DNA from: Oligoflexia bacterium
Lineage (GTDB): Bacteria > Bdellovibrionota > UBA1018
Direction: 5' to 3'
Length of the DNA: 64,000 bases
Assembly: GCA_023701205.1 (NCBI GenBank)
Contig: JAMPXJ010000007.1
Span: 84,516-148,515, forward strand
Each line of letters opens with the position of its first letter. Position 1 is the stretch's first letter. Position numbers and translations under genes: made by a program. Shown in pieces: positions 44,297 to 53,251 of this stretch. Under the pieces are notes generated by a model. The model was not told the origin of the DNA and ran no database searches. It was given only the letters and a program-made list of their open reading frames with translations.

Positions 44297-44319
44297 TTTC
44301 TCAAAAAGAAGCGGAGAGC

Positions 44320-44550
44320 TTACTCGGTCTTGGCGGCCGGAGCTTCTTCCTTCTTCTCTTCTTTCTTGGCTTTGGCTTTTTTGGCTTTCTTGGTCTTCTT
44401 CATGTCCTTGTGGTCTTTGTGGTCGGCAGCAGGAGCCTGCTCGGTCGCGGCCGGGGCGGCGGCTTCGGTCGTCGCGGGGGCGGCGGTCTGCTCTTCGGCG
44501 AAGGCGGTCATGGCGAAAAGGGCGGCGAGAACGATAACGAGTTTCTTCAT
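44320..44550 (-). CDS. Small exported Ala/Lys-rich protein
   Basis: 76 residues. Residues 1-18 form a signal peptide (MKKLVIVLAALFAMTAFA). The mature part is of extremely low complexity: an Ala/Pro/Thr segment (about 20-42), a short His/Asp patch (DHKDHKDMKK), then a Lys/Ala tract reminiscent of histone H1 tails and an acidic end. It is a monocistronic gene, flanked on its 3' side by a strong terminator, with a long leader, which is typical of highly expressed small envelope proteins. The very basic tract might bind polyanions such as LPS or DNA. No family is recognised. Confidence 0.75.
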   Translation of the reverse strand: MKKLVIVLAALFAMTAFAEEQTAAPATTEAAAPAATEQAPAADHKDHKDMKKTKKAKKAKAKKEEKKEEAPAAKTE

Positions 44551-44719
44551 TTTCAGTCTCCAATGTTTTGGGACCAGGGTCCCTGAGTTTCAAAGAGATG
44601 CCTTGTGCATCTGCTTTTATTAAGAACCCAAAAGGGACATTGAGCAACAAAAAATCTTAAATTTCAAAGACTTGTAGCAGTTTGAGACAGTGGTGAATTT
44701 TGCAGCAGGAAGCGGGCGG

Positions 44720-45361
44720 TCAGAATTTCGAGTCAAAAGTATAGATGTGGCGGATGTCTATGTGTTGAAACCGAAGATGTTTCAGTTTCATTGCCGCAAG
44801 CTGCAAAATCAGCTTCGTCTGGCGGGTCTTGTCCTGGAACCGCACCTTTTTGATCTCCGCCAGGATGAAAGATTCCATCTCAGCCGGATGAAAGCAGAAG
44901 CCGCGTGAGAACTCATAGCTGCCCTTGAAGGGGATGATTCGGGCCTCGAAAATATCCCCGCGCGTAAAGCCGCGCGTGATCTCCGCATCCGTCACCGTGT
45001 AGGTCTTGTTGGAGAAGAGGTCCAGTACCACGAAGCCGTTGCCGCTCCAGGTGGTCCGCTTGAGGCGGAACACCGAATGGATGGTGGAGCAGAAGTCCCG
45101 GTAGATGTTGAGCTCCTCGCTCGAGAAACGATCCTTGTTCTGACGGAAGTAATACTTGATCGGCGGCAGGTCCACGCCCGGCAGGTCCCGGTCAAACAGG
45201 TACCAGTCCATGAAGATGCACATCCGCTGCTCGAACTCGCCGTCATCCTCGTAGACGACGCCGGATTTCTCGAAATATTCCTGCTTGGCGTTGTACACCT
45301 CTCGGTAATATTCGCCGGTCGTGAACTCTTCGATGATGGGCTCAAGATACTTCTGATACAT
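44720..45361 (-). CDS. Conserved hypothetical protein
   Basis: 213 residues without signal peptide or membrane segment. It is rich in aromatic and acidic residues (EEFTTGEYYREVYNAKQEYF, FMDWYLFDRDLPG) with a beta-rich centre (GNGFVVLDLFSNKTYTVTDA, EARIIPFKGSYEFSRGFCFH). I think it belongs to a soluble family found in delta-type proteobacteria and Bdellovibrio, but I cannot name it. It follows carA by 21 bases and may be the last gene of the lepA-pyr operon. The 3' end is followed by a 169-base AT-rich gap. Confidence 0.75.
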   Translation of the reverse strand: MYQKYLEPIIEEFTTGEYYREVYNAKQEYFEKSGVVYEDDGEFEQRMCIFMDWYLFDRDLPGVDLPPIKYYFRQNKDRFSSEELNIYRDFCSTIHSVFRLKRTTWSGNGFVVLDLFSNKTYTVTDAEITRGFTRGDIFEARIIPFKGSYEFSRGFCFHPAEMESFILAEIKKVRFQDKTRQTKLILQLAAMKLKHLRFQHIDIRHIYTFDSKF

Positions 45362-45382
45362 GTGCTTCCAGAAGGTTAAGCC

Positions 45383-46531
45383 TTAACGGGTATTATTTCG
45401 AGGTCCTTTTTGCATGAGCGCGATGAAGCGATCGAAAAGCGCCATGGAATCATGAGGTCCCGGACAGGCTTCCGGATGGTACTGGACTGAAAAAGCGTCC
45501 TTCCCCTTCAGGGCCATGCCTTCGATGGTCCGGTCGTTCAGGTTGAGATGGGTCACCTCGATGCAATCGGGCAGCGAAGTGCCGTCCACGGCGTAACCAT
45601 GGTTATGGGAGCTGATCTCCACGTGACCAGTCCCGCGATCGATGACGGGCTGGTTGCCGCCGCGATGCCCGAACTTGAGCTTATAGGTGCGAGCGCCCGA
45701 GGCGAGCGCCAGAATCTGATGTCCCATGCAGACTCCGAAGATCGGTACCTGCCCGATCAGCTGCTGCACGGTATCGGCCGCATAGGGGGCCGCTGAAGGA
45801 TCGCCCGGACCGTTGGAAAGAAAGACGCCATCGGGCTTGCGGGCGAGGATTTCCGCGGCGGGCGTGCGCGCGGGAACGACCTCGACGGCGCAGTCGAGCC
45901 GCTCGAGGCTGCGCAGGAGATTCCACTTGATGCCGAAGTCCATCGCGACGACCCGGAAGCGGGCAGTCGCGGGTTTTTTCCACGGGTAGGGCTCGCGCGC
46001 GGTGACTTCCCCGATCAGATCGCGTCCTTCGAAGCCGGGCAGCTCCTCGAGCAGCGCCCGCGCGTGCTGCTTTTCCGAGGCGGGCAGGATCACTCCCCGG
46101 GAAACGCCGCGGGAACGCAGGTGCAGGGTCAGGGCGCGCGTGTCGACGTCCGAAAGCCCCGGGATTCCATGCTCTCGCAGATAGGCGTCGAGCTCGCCCT
46201 CGCTGCGCCAGTTCGATGCGCGGTCGCAACGCTCGTGGACAACGAAGCCGGCGCACCAGGCACGCGCGCTTTCGGCGTCCTCGCCGTTCACGCCGGTATT
46301 GCCGATGTGCGCGGCGGTCATGCACACGATCTGGCCGTAATAGGAGGGATCGGTCAGGATCTCCTGGTAGCCAGTCAGCGAAGTATTGAAAACGGCTTCG
46401 CCATAGCCGGCATCCCGCTTTTTTTCCGCGGAGGTCGCGCGGATGGTCGCGGCCGAGACGGGGGCGCCGAAGAGCAGGCCCGGGAACTCGCTCCCGTCCT
46501 CCAGTACCAGTACTCCGTTGTGCTCACTCAT
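45383..46531 (-). CDS. carA: Carbamoyl-phosphate synthase small subunit
   Basis: 382 residues. Supplies ammonia from glutamine for carbamoyl phosphate, the entry to pyrimidine and arginine synthesis. The N-terminal CarA domain (VFNTSLTGYQEILTDPSYYG) is followed by the class I amidotransferase domain with Cys268 in FGVCMGHQILALA and the His-Glu pair in VQYHPEACPGPHDS. It overlaps pyrC by eight bases. The large subunit carB is not in the window. Together with pyrB and pyrC it covers the first three steps of pyrimidine synthesis except the carB partner. Confidence 0.97.
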   Translation of the reverse strand: MSEHNGVLVLEDGSEFPGLLFGAPVSAATIRATSAEKKRDAGYGEAVFNTSLTGYQEILTDPSYYGQIVCMTAAHIGNTGVNGEDAESARAWCAGFVVHERCDRASNWRSEGELDAYLREHGIPGLSDVDTRALTLHLRSRGVSRGVILPASEKQHARALLEELPGFEGRDLIGEVTAREPYPWKKPATARFRVVAMDFGIKWNLLRSLERLDCAVEVVPARTPAAEILARKPDGVFLSNGPGDPSAAPYAADTVQQLIGQVPIFGVCMGHQILALASGARTYKLKFGHRGGNQPVIDRGTGHVEISSHNHGYAVDGTSLPDCIEVTHLNLNDRTIEGMALKGKDAFSVQYHPEACPGPHDSMALFDRFIALMQKGPRNNTR

Positions 46532-47807
46532 AGACGATTTTTCCCGCCACCACCGTGGCTTTGATCCGGCCTCTGAGCCGCGCGCCGAGATAAGGGGAAT
46601 TGCGGCTCTTTGACACGACTCGATCCTCGCTGAAAATCCAGCTCTGCTCCGGGTCCAGGACAGTGATATCGGCCTCGCGCCCCGGCTGCAAGGTCCCGTA
46701 AGGGAGCCCGAGCAGCCGCGCGGGCGCGCTGGTCAAGGATTCCACCCAGCGCCTTGCCGAAAGCACTCCCTGATGGACGAGCTCGAGCGTGACCGGGACG
46801 GCCGTCTGCAGCCCGATGATCCCATTGGCCGCCTGGTCGAATTCCACGCGCTTGTCGATCTCGCCGTGGGGGGCGTGGTCGGTGGCGATGAGATCGACGA
46901 GGCCCGAGGCAAGGGCATCCCGCAGCGCCTCGACGTCGCGCTCGCCCCGAAGGGGCGGAGCCATCTTGTAATGGGTATCGTAATGCCGGATGCATTCCTC
47001 GGTCAGCGTGAGGTGATGAGGCGAGGCTTCGGCCGTGACCGGCAATCCTTCCTCCTTGGCCCGGCGGAGATGCTCGAGCGCGAGCGCGGTCGAGATGTGC
47101 GCGATGTGCACGGGACAGCGGGTCAGGCGGCAGAGCGCGATCTCGCGCGCGACGAGGATCTCCTCGGCCGCGGCCGGGTTGCCGCGCAAGCCGAGCTCGT
47201 TGGAGAGCGGTCCTTCGTTCATCACTCCCTGGCCGACGAGACAGGCGTCCTCGGCATGGCTGATGATGGGCACGCCGAAAGCCTTGGCGTAATCCATCGC
47301 CTTGCGCATCAGATAGGAGTTCATGACCGGCATGCCGTCGTCGCTGATGGCTTTCGCGCCTTCGGCGACCATCCCGCCGATCTCGGCGAGCTCCTCGCCC
47401 TTGAGCCCCTTGGTCACCGCGCCCACGGGAAAGACCCGGCAGGGGGCGACGGCTTTGGCCTTCTCGCGGATGAACGCGGTCACGTAAGGCGTATCGTTGA
47501 CCGGCTGGGTATTGGCCATGCATGCGACCGAGGTGAAGCCGCCGGCGACCGCCGCACGTGTCCCGGTTTCGATGGTTTCCTTGTACTCGAGTCCCGGTTC
47601 GCGCAGATGGACGTGAATGTCCAGCAAACCGGGCAGCACCCAGGCGCCGCGGGCGTCGAGCAGTCGGGCCGCGCGGGAGGCCGGGATCTTTCCGGGCGCG
47701 TCGATCGCCGAGATCCGGCCGTTCTCGACCAGCACGTCGCCTGGGACGTCGAGGTCCCTCGATGGGTCGATGATCCTGCCGCCTTGGATGAGTAGCGCTT
47801 CAGACAC
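46524..47807 (-). CDS. pyrC: Dihydroorotase (class I)
   Basis: 427 residues, the class I size. Zinc ligands DIHVHLREPG (Asp63, His65, His67) and further His motifs (ISHAEDACLVG, HIAHIST, DHAPHGEIDK) are all present, and AISDDGMPV carries the family motif. It cyclises N-carbamoyl aspartate to dihydroorotate. Class I enzymes often associate with aspartate transcarbamoylase, and here the gene overlaps both pyrB and carA by eight bases, consistent with such coupling. Confidence 0.97.
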   Translation of the reverse strand: MSEALLIQGGRIIDPSRDLDVPGDVLVENGRISAIDAPGKIPASRAARLLDARGAWVLPGLLDIHVHLREPGLEYKETIETGTRAAVAGGFTSVACMANTQPVNDTPYVTAFIREKAKAVAPCRVFPVGAVTKGLKGEELAEIGGMVAEGAKAISDDGMPVMNSYLMRKAMDYAKAFGVPIISHAEDACLVGQGVMNEGPLSNELGLRGNPAAAEEILVAREIALCRLTRCPVHIAHISTALALEHLRRAKEEGLPVTAEASPHHLTLTEECIRHYDTHYKMAPPLRGERDVEALRDALASGLVDLIATDHAPHGEIDKRVEFDQAANGIIGLQTAVPVTLELVHQGVLSARRWVESLTSAPARLLGLPYGTLQPGREADITVLDPEQSWIFSEDRVVSKSRNSPYLGARLRGRIKATVVAGKIVYE

Positions 47808-48756
47808 GATGGCCTCCCCGGTCGAGCCATTCGGCCAGACCTTCCGGATTGCAGACGGCGGCGAGCACGGCCATGCGCACGAGCACGCCGTTGAAAACCT
47901 GGTGCAGGATCACCGAGCGGGGCCCGTCGGCGACCTCGGTGTCGAGCTCCACTCCGCGGTTGATCGGCCCGGGATGCAGGATGATGGCGTCCTTCTTCAG
48001 GAGCTTGGCTTTCTCGCGATCCAGGCCCCAGAAGCGCGCGTACTCGTTGGCCGACGGGATCTGCATACGGTTCTGGCGCTCGAGCTGTACCCGCAGCGCC
48101 ATCACGACATCCGCGTCGGGGAGCAGCTCCTCGAGGCGGTAGGCGTGGTCCACGCCCAGGGCATCGGGCTTCGGCGGCAGGAGCGTCGGCGGCCCGCACA
48201 CCGCGATCGAGGCGCCGAGCTTCTTGAGGATGTGGATGTTGGAGCGTGCCACGCGGCTGTGGGCGATGTCGCCGAAGATGACGATACGTTTGCCCTCGAC
48301 CGATTTCAGCGTCTCCTGGATCGTATAGGCGTCGAGCAGCGCCTGCGTGGGATGTTCGTGGAAGCCGTCTCCCGCATTCACGACGGGAATCGTGAGCGCG
48401 CGGGCCAGGATGGAAGGGCTCCCGGCCGATGCATGCCGGACCACGATGCAATGCGGGCCCATCGCCACGATGTTGCGGGCCGTGTCGACCAGCGTCTCGC
48501 CTTTCTGCACGCTCGAGGTCGAGGCGGCGAAATTCGTCGTGGCGCCGCCCAGCCGCCGGGTCGCGACCTCAAAGGAGGTGCGCGTCCGTGTCGAGTTCTC
48601 GAAAAACAGGTTCACGACCGTCTTCCCCTGCAGCAGCGGAATGGTCTCGCCGCGCTGGACATAAGGCGAGAAAGTCCGGGCCACGCCGAGGAGATATCCG
48701 ATCTGGGCGGCATCCAGGTCCGCCGCGGCCACCAGGTGCTGGAGCTTGCGCATCAT
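47800..48756 (-). CDS. pyrB: Aspartate carbamoyltransferase catalytic subunit
   Basis: 318 residues from the ATG at 48754-48756, which overlaps the stop of the upstream gene (ATGA) and has GGAGG five bases upstream; the next ATG codon follows at once. VNLFFENSTRTRTSFEVATR is the phosphate/carbamoyl-binding signature; HEHPTQALLDAYTI and ILHPGPINRG follow. No regulatory (PyrI) subunit is adjacent. It starts the pyr part of the operon behind lepA and the signal-peptidase homologue. Confidence 0.97.
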   Translation of the reverse strand: MMRKLQHLVAAADLDAAQIGYLLGVARTFSPYVQRGETIPLLQGKTVVNLFFENSTRTRTSFEVATRRLGGATTNFAASTSSVQKGETLVDTARNIVAMGPHCIVVRHASAGSPSILARALTIPVVNAGDGFHEHPTQALLDAYTIQETLKSVEGKRIVIFGDIAHSRVARSNIHILKKLGASIAVCGPPTLLPPKPDALGVDHAYRLEELLPDADVVMALRVQLERQNRMQIPSANEYARFWGLDREKAKLLKKDAIILHPGPINRGVELDTEVADGPRSVILHQVFNGVLVRMAVLAAVCNPEGLAEWLDRGGHRV

Positions 48757-49385
48757 TCGATCCTCCGAAACATCCGCGCTTTCCGGAGCCGGGGACCCGT
48801 GCCGGCGGGCTTGCCGGGCTCGATCGAGAGCCAGATCCAGAGCGCGCTGCCCTTGATCACGGAAATCGGGAAAATCCCCCAGCTCGGGGCCGTACCCGCG
48901 TCGGAACGCAAATCGCTGATCGCGAAAACCGAGTCCGGCGGCACGCGCTGGGGCGCCTTCGTCTCCGGAAGCGCGGCGGAATTCCAGCAGAGCCCGTGGC
49001 TCTTTCCCCCGGGCAACGTCTCGACGCCGCAGTCGGTTCCGAGCTCGGAATCGATTTTCACCTCGGCGGGGGCGCCATTGACGAGAAGGCGGCCTTTCTT
49101 GAGCTCGATCAGATCGCCAGGCAAGCCTACGATGCGCCGGAGGTAATCCCGCGCGCTCGCCCTGTCGGAGATGAGGACGACCTCCCCGCGGACGGGCGCG
49201 CGCCGCCGGATTCCGAAGGGCCATTTCGCGACGAAGATCGTGTCGCCCGGTTGCAGCGTGGGCTTCATCGCCTCGGTCGGGATCCGGTAGGCCTCGATCA
49301 CGAACGCGCGGATCAGGAGGGCCGCCACGACGGCGATCCCGATCGCCCAGGCGTAATCTCGGATCGCGCCGTTCTTCGCCGCCAT
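48753..49385 (-). CDS. Signal peptidase I homologue lacking the catalytic dyad
   Basis: 210 residues with a signal-anchor (about 11-30), then the family's Box B to E layout. In E. coli LepB, Box B is PSGSMMPTL with nucleophile Ser90; here it reads IPTEAMKPTL, so the Ser is Ala39. The general-base Lys145 lies in DYIKRAVGLPGD; here it is DYLRRIVGLPGD, so the Lys is Arg83. The rest, including GDTIFVAK, RGEVVLIS, LPGD and VPPDSVFAISDLRSDA, is conserved. The protein should therefore be proteolytically dead, unless another pair substitutes. It occupies the classic lepA-lepB position. Another signal peptidase must exist elsewhere in the genome. Confidence 0.88.
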   Translation of the reverse strand: MAAKNGAIRDYAWAIGIAVVAALLIRAFVIEAYRIPTEAMKPTLQPGDTIFVAKWPFGIRRRAPVRGEVVLISDRASARDYLRRIVGLPGDLIELKKGRLLVNGAPAEVKIDSELGTDCGVETLPGGKSHGLCWNSAALPETKAPQRVPPDSVFAISDLRSDAGTAPSWGIFPISVIKGSALWIWLSIEPGKPAGTGPRLRKARMFRRIE

Positions 49386-49386
49386 C

Positions 49387-51183
49387 TCAGTCGACCTTCA
49401 GCACCGCCAGGAAGGCCTCTTGCGGGATCTCGACCGTGCCGATCTGCTTCATCCGTTTCTTGCCCTCTTTCTGCTTCTCGAGCAGCTTGCGCTTGCGGGT
49501 GATGTCGCCGCCATAGCACTTCGCTGTGACGTTCTTGCGGAGCGCCGAGAGATTTTCTCGCGCGATGACCTTCGAGCCGATCGCCGCCTGGATGGCGACT
49601 TCGAACATCTGGCGATCGATGAGCTCCTTCATCTTCTTGGCGAGCTCGCGTCCGCGATAGGCGGCCTTGTCGCGGTGGATGATGAGCGAGAGCGCGTCCA
49701 CCGGCTCGCCGTTGATGAGGATGTCGAGCTTGACCAGGCTGGAGGGCCGGTATTCCGAGAGCTCGTAATCCATCGAGGCATAGCCTTTGGTCGTGCTCTT
49801 GAGCCGGTCGTAGAAATCGAAGACCATCTCGTTGAGCGGCATGTCGTAGACCAGGGAGACGCGATCGCTCGTGAGATAATCGAGCTTGATCTGCACGCCC
49901 CGCCGATCATTGCAGAGGGCCATGACCGAGCCCACGTACTCGGCGGGCATGTGGATCGAAAGCTTGATGTAGGGCTCCTCGATGACCTGGATCTGGGTCT
50001 GGTCCGGGAGCTTCGACGGATTGTCGACCCAGAGCTCCTCGCCGTTGGTCTTGACCACGTGGTAAATGCACGACGGCGCGGTGGTGATGAGGTTGAGATT
50101 GTATTCCCGCTCGAGCCGTTCCTGAACGACGTCCATGTGGAGCAATCCCAGGAAGCCGCAGCGGAAGCCGAAGCCCAGCGCGTTCGAGGTCTCGGGCTCG
50201 TAGGTGATCGAGGAGTCGTTCAGGCGGAGCTTCTCGAGCGCCTCCTTGAGATCGTTGTACTCGTTGGCGTCGATGGGATAAATCCCAGAAAAGACCATGG
50301 GTTTGGCCTCTTTGAAGCCTCCCAGCGGCTCGCGGGCCAGATTGCCGGCATCCATGATCGTGTCGCCGACCTTCATGTCGCGCACGTCCTTGATGCCGCA
50401 GACGATGGCACCCACCTCGCCGCTGCGGATCTCGTTCACGTCGGTGAACTTCGGCGAGAAAGTGCCCACCCGCTGGACCTCGAACTCCTTGCCCACGTGA
50501 TGCAGGCGGATCTTCGTGCCTTTGCGGATCTGGCCTTCGAAGACCCGGCAGAGCGCGATCACGCCCTGGTAGGAGTCGTACCAGCTGTCGAAGATCAGCG
50601 CGCGCAGAGGATCGTTGTCGGCATCCTTCGGGGAAGGGAAGTGCTTGACCACCGCCTCAAGGACCTCATCGATGCCGATGCCGGACTTGGCGCTCGCCAT
50701 CACGGTGTGCGAGGTGTCGACCAGACCGATCATCTCGTCGACCTCCTTGAGCACGCGCTGGGGGTCGGCCGACGGGAGGTCGATCTTGTTCACGACCGGA
50801 AACACCGCGAGATTGCCGTCGAGCGCCATGAAGACGTTCGCCAGCGTCTGCGCCTCGACTCCCTGCGAGGCGTCGACGACCAGAATGGCTCCCTCACAGG
50901 CGGCAAGCGAGCGCGAGACTTCGTAGGTGAAATCGACGTGGCCCGGGGTGTCGATGAGATTGAGGATGTACTGCTGCCCGTCCTTGGCTTTGTAATTCAG
51001 ACGGACGCTTTGCGCTTTGATGGTGATCCCGCGTTCGCGCTCGATATCCATGTTATCGAGATACTGCGCCTCCATCTCCCGCGCAGTGACCGTTCCGGTG
51101 CGCTCGAGGAGGCGATCGGCCAAGGTGGACTTGCCATGGTCGATGTGCGCGATGATGCAGAAATTCCTAATATTTTTTGACAT
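49387..51183 (-). CDS. lepA: Elongation factor 4 (LepA)
   Basis: 598 residues, standard length. It is a ribosome-associated translational GTPase. G1 [20 protein letters not shown], the G3 region [20 protein letters not shown] and G4 [10 protein letters not shown] are intact, and the C-terminal LepA-specific domain ends near [19 protein letters not shown]. It leads the leftward operon lepA, signal-peptidase homologue, pyrB, pyrC, carA; the next gene starts one base after its stop codon. Confidence 0.98.
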   Translation of the reverse strand: MSKNIRNFCIIAHIDHGKSTLADRLLERTGTVTAREMEAQYLDNMDIERERGITIKAQSVRLNYKAKDGQQYILNLIDTPGHVDFTYEVSRSLAACEGAILVVDASQGVEAQTLANVFMALDGNLAVFPVVNKIDLPSADPQRVLKEVDEMIGLVDTSHTVMASAKSGIGIDEVLEAVVKHFPSPKDADNDPLRALIFDSWYDSYQGVIALCRVFEGQIRKGTKIRLHHVGKEFEVQRVGTFSPKFTDVNEIRSGEVGAIVCGIKDVRDMKVGDTIMDAGNLAREPLGGFKEAKPMVFSGIYPIDANEYNDLKEALEKLRLNDSSITYEPETSNALGFGFRCGFLGLLHMDVVQERLEREYNLNLITTAPSCIYHVVKTNGEELWVDNPSKLPDQTQIQVIEEPYIKLSIHMPAEYVGSVMALCNDRRGVQIKLDYLTSDRVSLVYDMPLNEMVFDFYDRLKSTTKGYASMDYELSEYRPSSLVKLDILINGEPVDALSLIIHRDKAAYRGRELAKKMKELIDRQMFEVAIQAAIGSKVIARENLSALRKNVTAKCYGGDITRKRKLLEKQKEGKKRMKQIGTVEIPQEAFLAVLKVD

Positions 51184-51299
51184 CGGGTGAAAGCTCGTTG
51201 GTCGTTGATGATCCCGGGCAAGTTAGCAGAAGGGGAGAAGCGAGGGCAAGGAGGAAGGGTGGAATTGACTTTTTTGTTCAACTTATTCATAGAGGAGCT

Positions 51300-52415
51300 A
51301 TGACACAGGGCTCTGAAATCCTCATTCTCCAGGTCACGGATCTCGCGCGCGGAGGTGCCGGCGTGGCTCGGGAGGAATCCGGCCGCGTGGTATTCATTCC
51401 GTTCACCGCCCCGGGCGATCGCGTGCGAGCGCGGATCGTCGAGGCGGATAAACGCTACGCCCAGGCGGAGCTATTGGAGGTGCTCGAGCCTTCGCCGGCA
51501 CGGGTGACTCCGAAGTGCCCGGCGTTCCGAAGGTGCGGAGGCTGCCAATGGCAGCATCTTCCCTATGAGCTTCAATGGCAGACGAAGGCGAGGGGAGCGA
51601 AGCACGCGCTCGCTCGGGTCGGGGTCGCCCTTCCCGCCCTCTTCGAGGAGTTTCCCGCCGGACAGGTCTGGGAGTATCGAAACCGCGTACAGCTGCGCGG
51701 ATTCAAGAACGAACTCGGTTTTTACGCGGCCCGCAGCCATCAGATCGTGCCGCTCGACCGGTGCGATATCGCGCGCCCCGAAATCAACGAGGCCTGGAGC
51801 GCCCTTCGCCACGAGGGCGCCGCTTTGGCCAAGCCTTATAAGGTCGAGGTCGAGGTGCTGCCCGACGGCAGCACCCGTCATGCGTGGAACGCGCGGCACG
51901 CGGCCGCGGGATTCCGCCAGGTCCACGACGCGCAGAACGAGAAGCTGCGCGAGACCGTCGGTCGTACCCTGCGAGGTGGCGTCCTGCTGGACCTATTCGG
52001 CGGCGCCGGCAACCTGAGCCTGCCCATAGCGGACCGGTTTTCCGAGGTCCATTGCGTGGATCTCTCGGTTCCGCGGACGCGTCCCGAAGGCACGCCGGCC
52101 AATTACCACTTCCATGCTTCGCCCGTGGCCCGCTGGCTCGCGCGGGATCAGGATCGGAATTGGGCAGCCACCGGCGAGGTCTCCGCGATCCTCGACCCGC
52201 CTCGTGAAGGTCTGGGAGGAGATTTCAACGGGATCGCCGACAGCCTGTCGCGGATCGGCGCGCGACGACTCGTCCTGGTCGGATGCGATCCGGATGCCTG
52301 GGCCAGGGACGTATCGCGGTTTCTGGGCCGGGCCTGGCGCCTGGAGGCCTGTGCCGTCCTGGATCTCTTTCCGCAGACTCCCCACGTGGAATCCGTCGCG
52401 ATTCTGACGCTTTGA
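51300..52415 (+). CDS. 23S rRNA/tRNA uracil-C5 methyltransferase-type (RumA/TrmA family)
   Basis: 371 residues from the ATG at 51300 (GAGGAG upstream). An N-terminal TRAM domain (ILQVTDLARGGAGVAREESG) leads to the iron-sulfur Cys motif CPAFRRCGGCQWQHL with a further Cys later, then the SAM-binding region VLLDLFGGAGNLSLPIA, the DPPREG motif and a Cys-containing VLVGCDPDAWARD that corresponds to the catalytic SCNP loop. It fits RlmD/RlmC-type enzymes making 5-methyluridine in rRNA or tRNA; the exact target cannot be assigned. It is divergent from lepA across 116 bases that contain a TTGACT hexamer. Confidence 0.9.
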   Translation: MTQGSEILILQVTDLARGGAGVAREESGRVVFIPFTAPGDRVRARIVEADKRYAQAELLEVLEPSPARVTPKCPAFRRCGGCQWQHLPYELQWQTKARGAKHALARVGVALPALFEEFPAGQVWEYRNRVQLRGFKNELGFYAARSHQIVPLDRCDIARPEINEAWSALRHEGAALAKPYKVEVEVLPDGSTRHAWNARHAAAGFRQVHDAQNEKLRETVGRTLRGGVLLDLFGGAGNLSLPIADRFSEVHCVDLSVPRTRPEGTPANYHFHASPVARWLARDQDRNWAATGEVSAILDPPREGLGGDFNGIADSLSRIGARRLVLVGCDPDAWARDVSRFLGRAWRLEACAVLDLFPQTPHVESVAILTL

Positions 52416-52458
52416 TCTTTGACACCGGGACGGTTGCCTTTTAACCTGATAGAGAGTC

Positions 52459-53250
52459 ATGTTCCTCGCTTCACCGTCCCGGAGAATCTTCGCGTTCGTG
52501 CTCGCCGGCTGCCTTTGCGCGGCTCTTCCGGGGTGTGCCAGCGCGCCCAAGTCCAAGGCCGATCAGACGCCCGCGGAACGCGCGCAGCTATTTCTTCAGA
52601 TGGGCAGCACGGCGCTGCTCGAAGGCGATCCCACCGGAGCGCTCGAGAACCTTTTCGAAGCGCGGCGGCTCGGCCTGGATTCGGCGGAGCTCCGTCACGG
52701 GCTCGCGCTCGCGTATCATGCCAAAGGCGAAGCGCAGGCGGCGCTCGACGAGGCCCGGCGCGCGGTCGCGATGAAACCCGGGCTTTCGGAGGCCAACAGC
52801 ACGTTGGGGAAGTTGCTGATGGACCACGGACGCAATGACGAGGCTTTGCCTTACCTGCGCAAAGCCGCGAAGGATCCGCTTTACCGCGAGTCGTTCAAGC
52901 CGCTGACGAGCATCGGGATCATCCACTACCGCAAAGGCGAGCTCTCGCAGTCACGCCTCCATCTCGATCGCGCGATCCAGAGCGCGCGCACCTCGGCGTG
53001 CGTCGCTTACTATTACCGCGGCCATCTGAATCTCCGGGAATCCCGCCCCACCGACGCGATCCATGATTACGAAATGGCCTCGAAGAACGTCTGCGCGGGC
53101 TTCGGCGACGCGCATGTGGCGCTTGCCCTCGCGTACGAGAAGCTGAGGGAGAACGAAAAGGCGCGCAAGAAATTCCTGGAGATCCAGCAGCTCTTCCCAT
53201 CCACCCCCTACTCCGCGCAGGCGATCGCCCACCTGCAGAATCTCCCCTGA
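52459..53250 (+). CDS. TPR lipoprotein (PilF/PilW-like)
   Basis: 263 residues. A lipoprotein signal peptide ends at LPGC; the mature part is made of tandem tetratricopeptide helix pairs (ERAQLFLQMGSTALLEGD, GLALAYHAKGEAQAALDEAR, SIGIIHYRKGELSQSRLHLD). It resembles PilF/PilW, the lipoprotein that helps type IV pilus secretin assembly, and the adjacent rodZ gene supports this since pilF and rodZ are often neighbours. Whether pili are made cannot be told from this window. The rodZ ATG follows the stop codon after a 1-base gap. Confidence 0.85.
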   Translation: MFLASPSRRIFAFVLAGCLCAALPGCASAPKSKADQTPAERAQLFLQMGSTALLEGDPTGALENLFEARRLGLDSAELRHGLALAYHAKGEAQAALDEARRAVAMKPGLSEANSTLGKLLMDHGRNDEALPYLRKAAKDPLYRESFKPLTSIGIIHYRKGELSQSRLHLDRAIQSARTSACVAYYYRGHLNLRESRPTDAIHDYEMASKNVCAGFGDAHVALALAYEKLRENEKARKKFLEIQQLFPSTPYSAQAIAHLQNLP

Positions 53251-53251
53251 C

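Noticed and set aside
49420..51180. A 586-codon forward open frame
   Set aside because: It is antisense to lepA and is explained by GC-rich codon bias.
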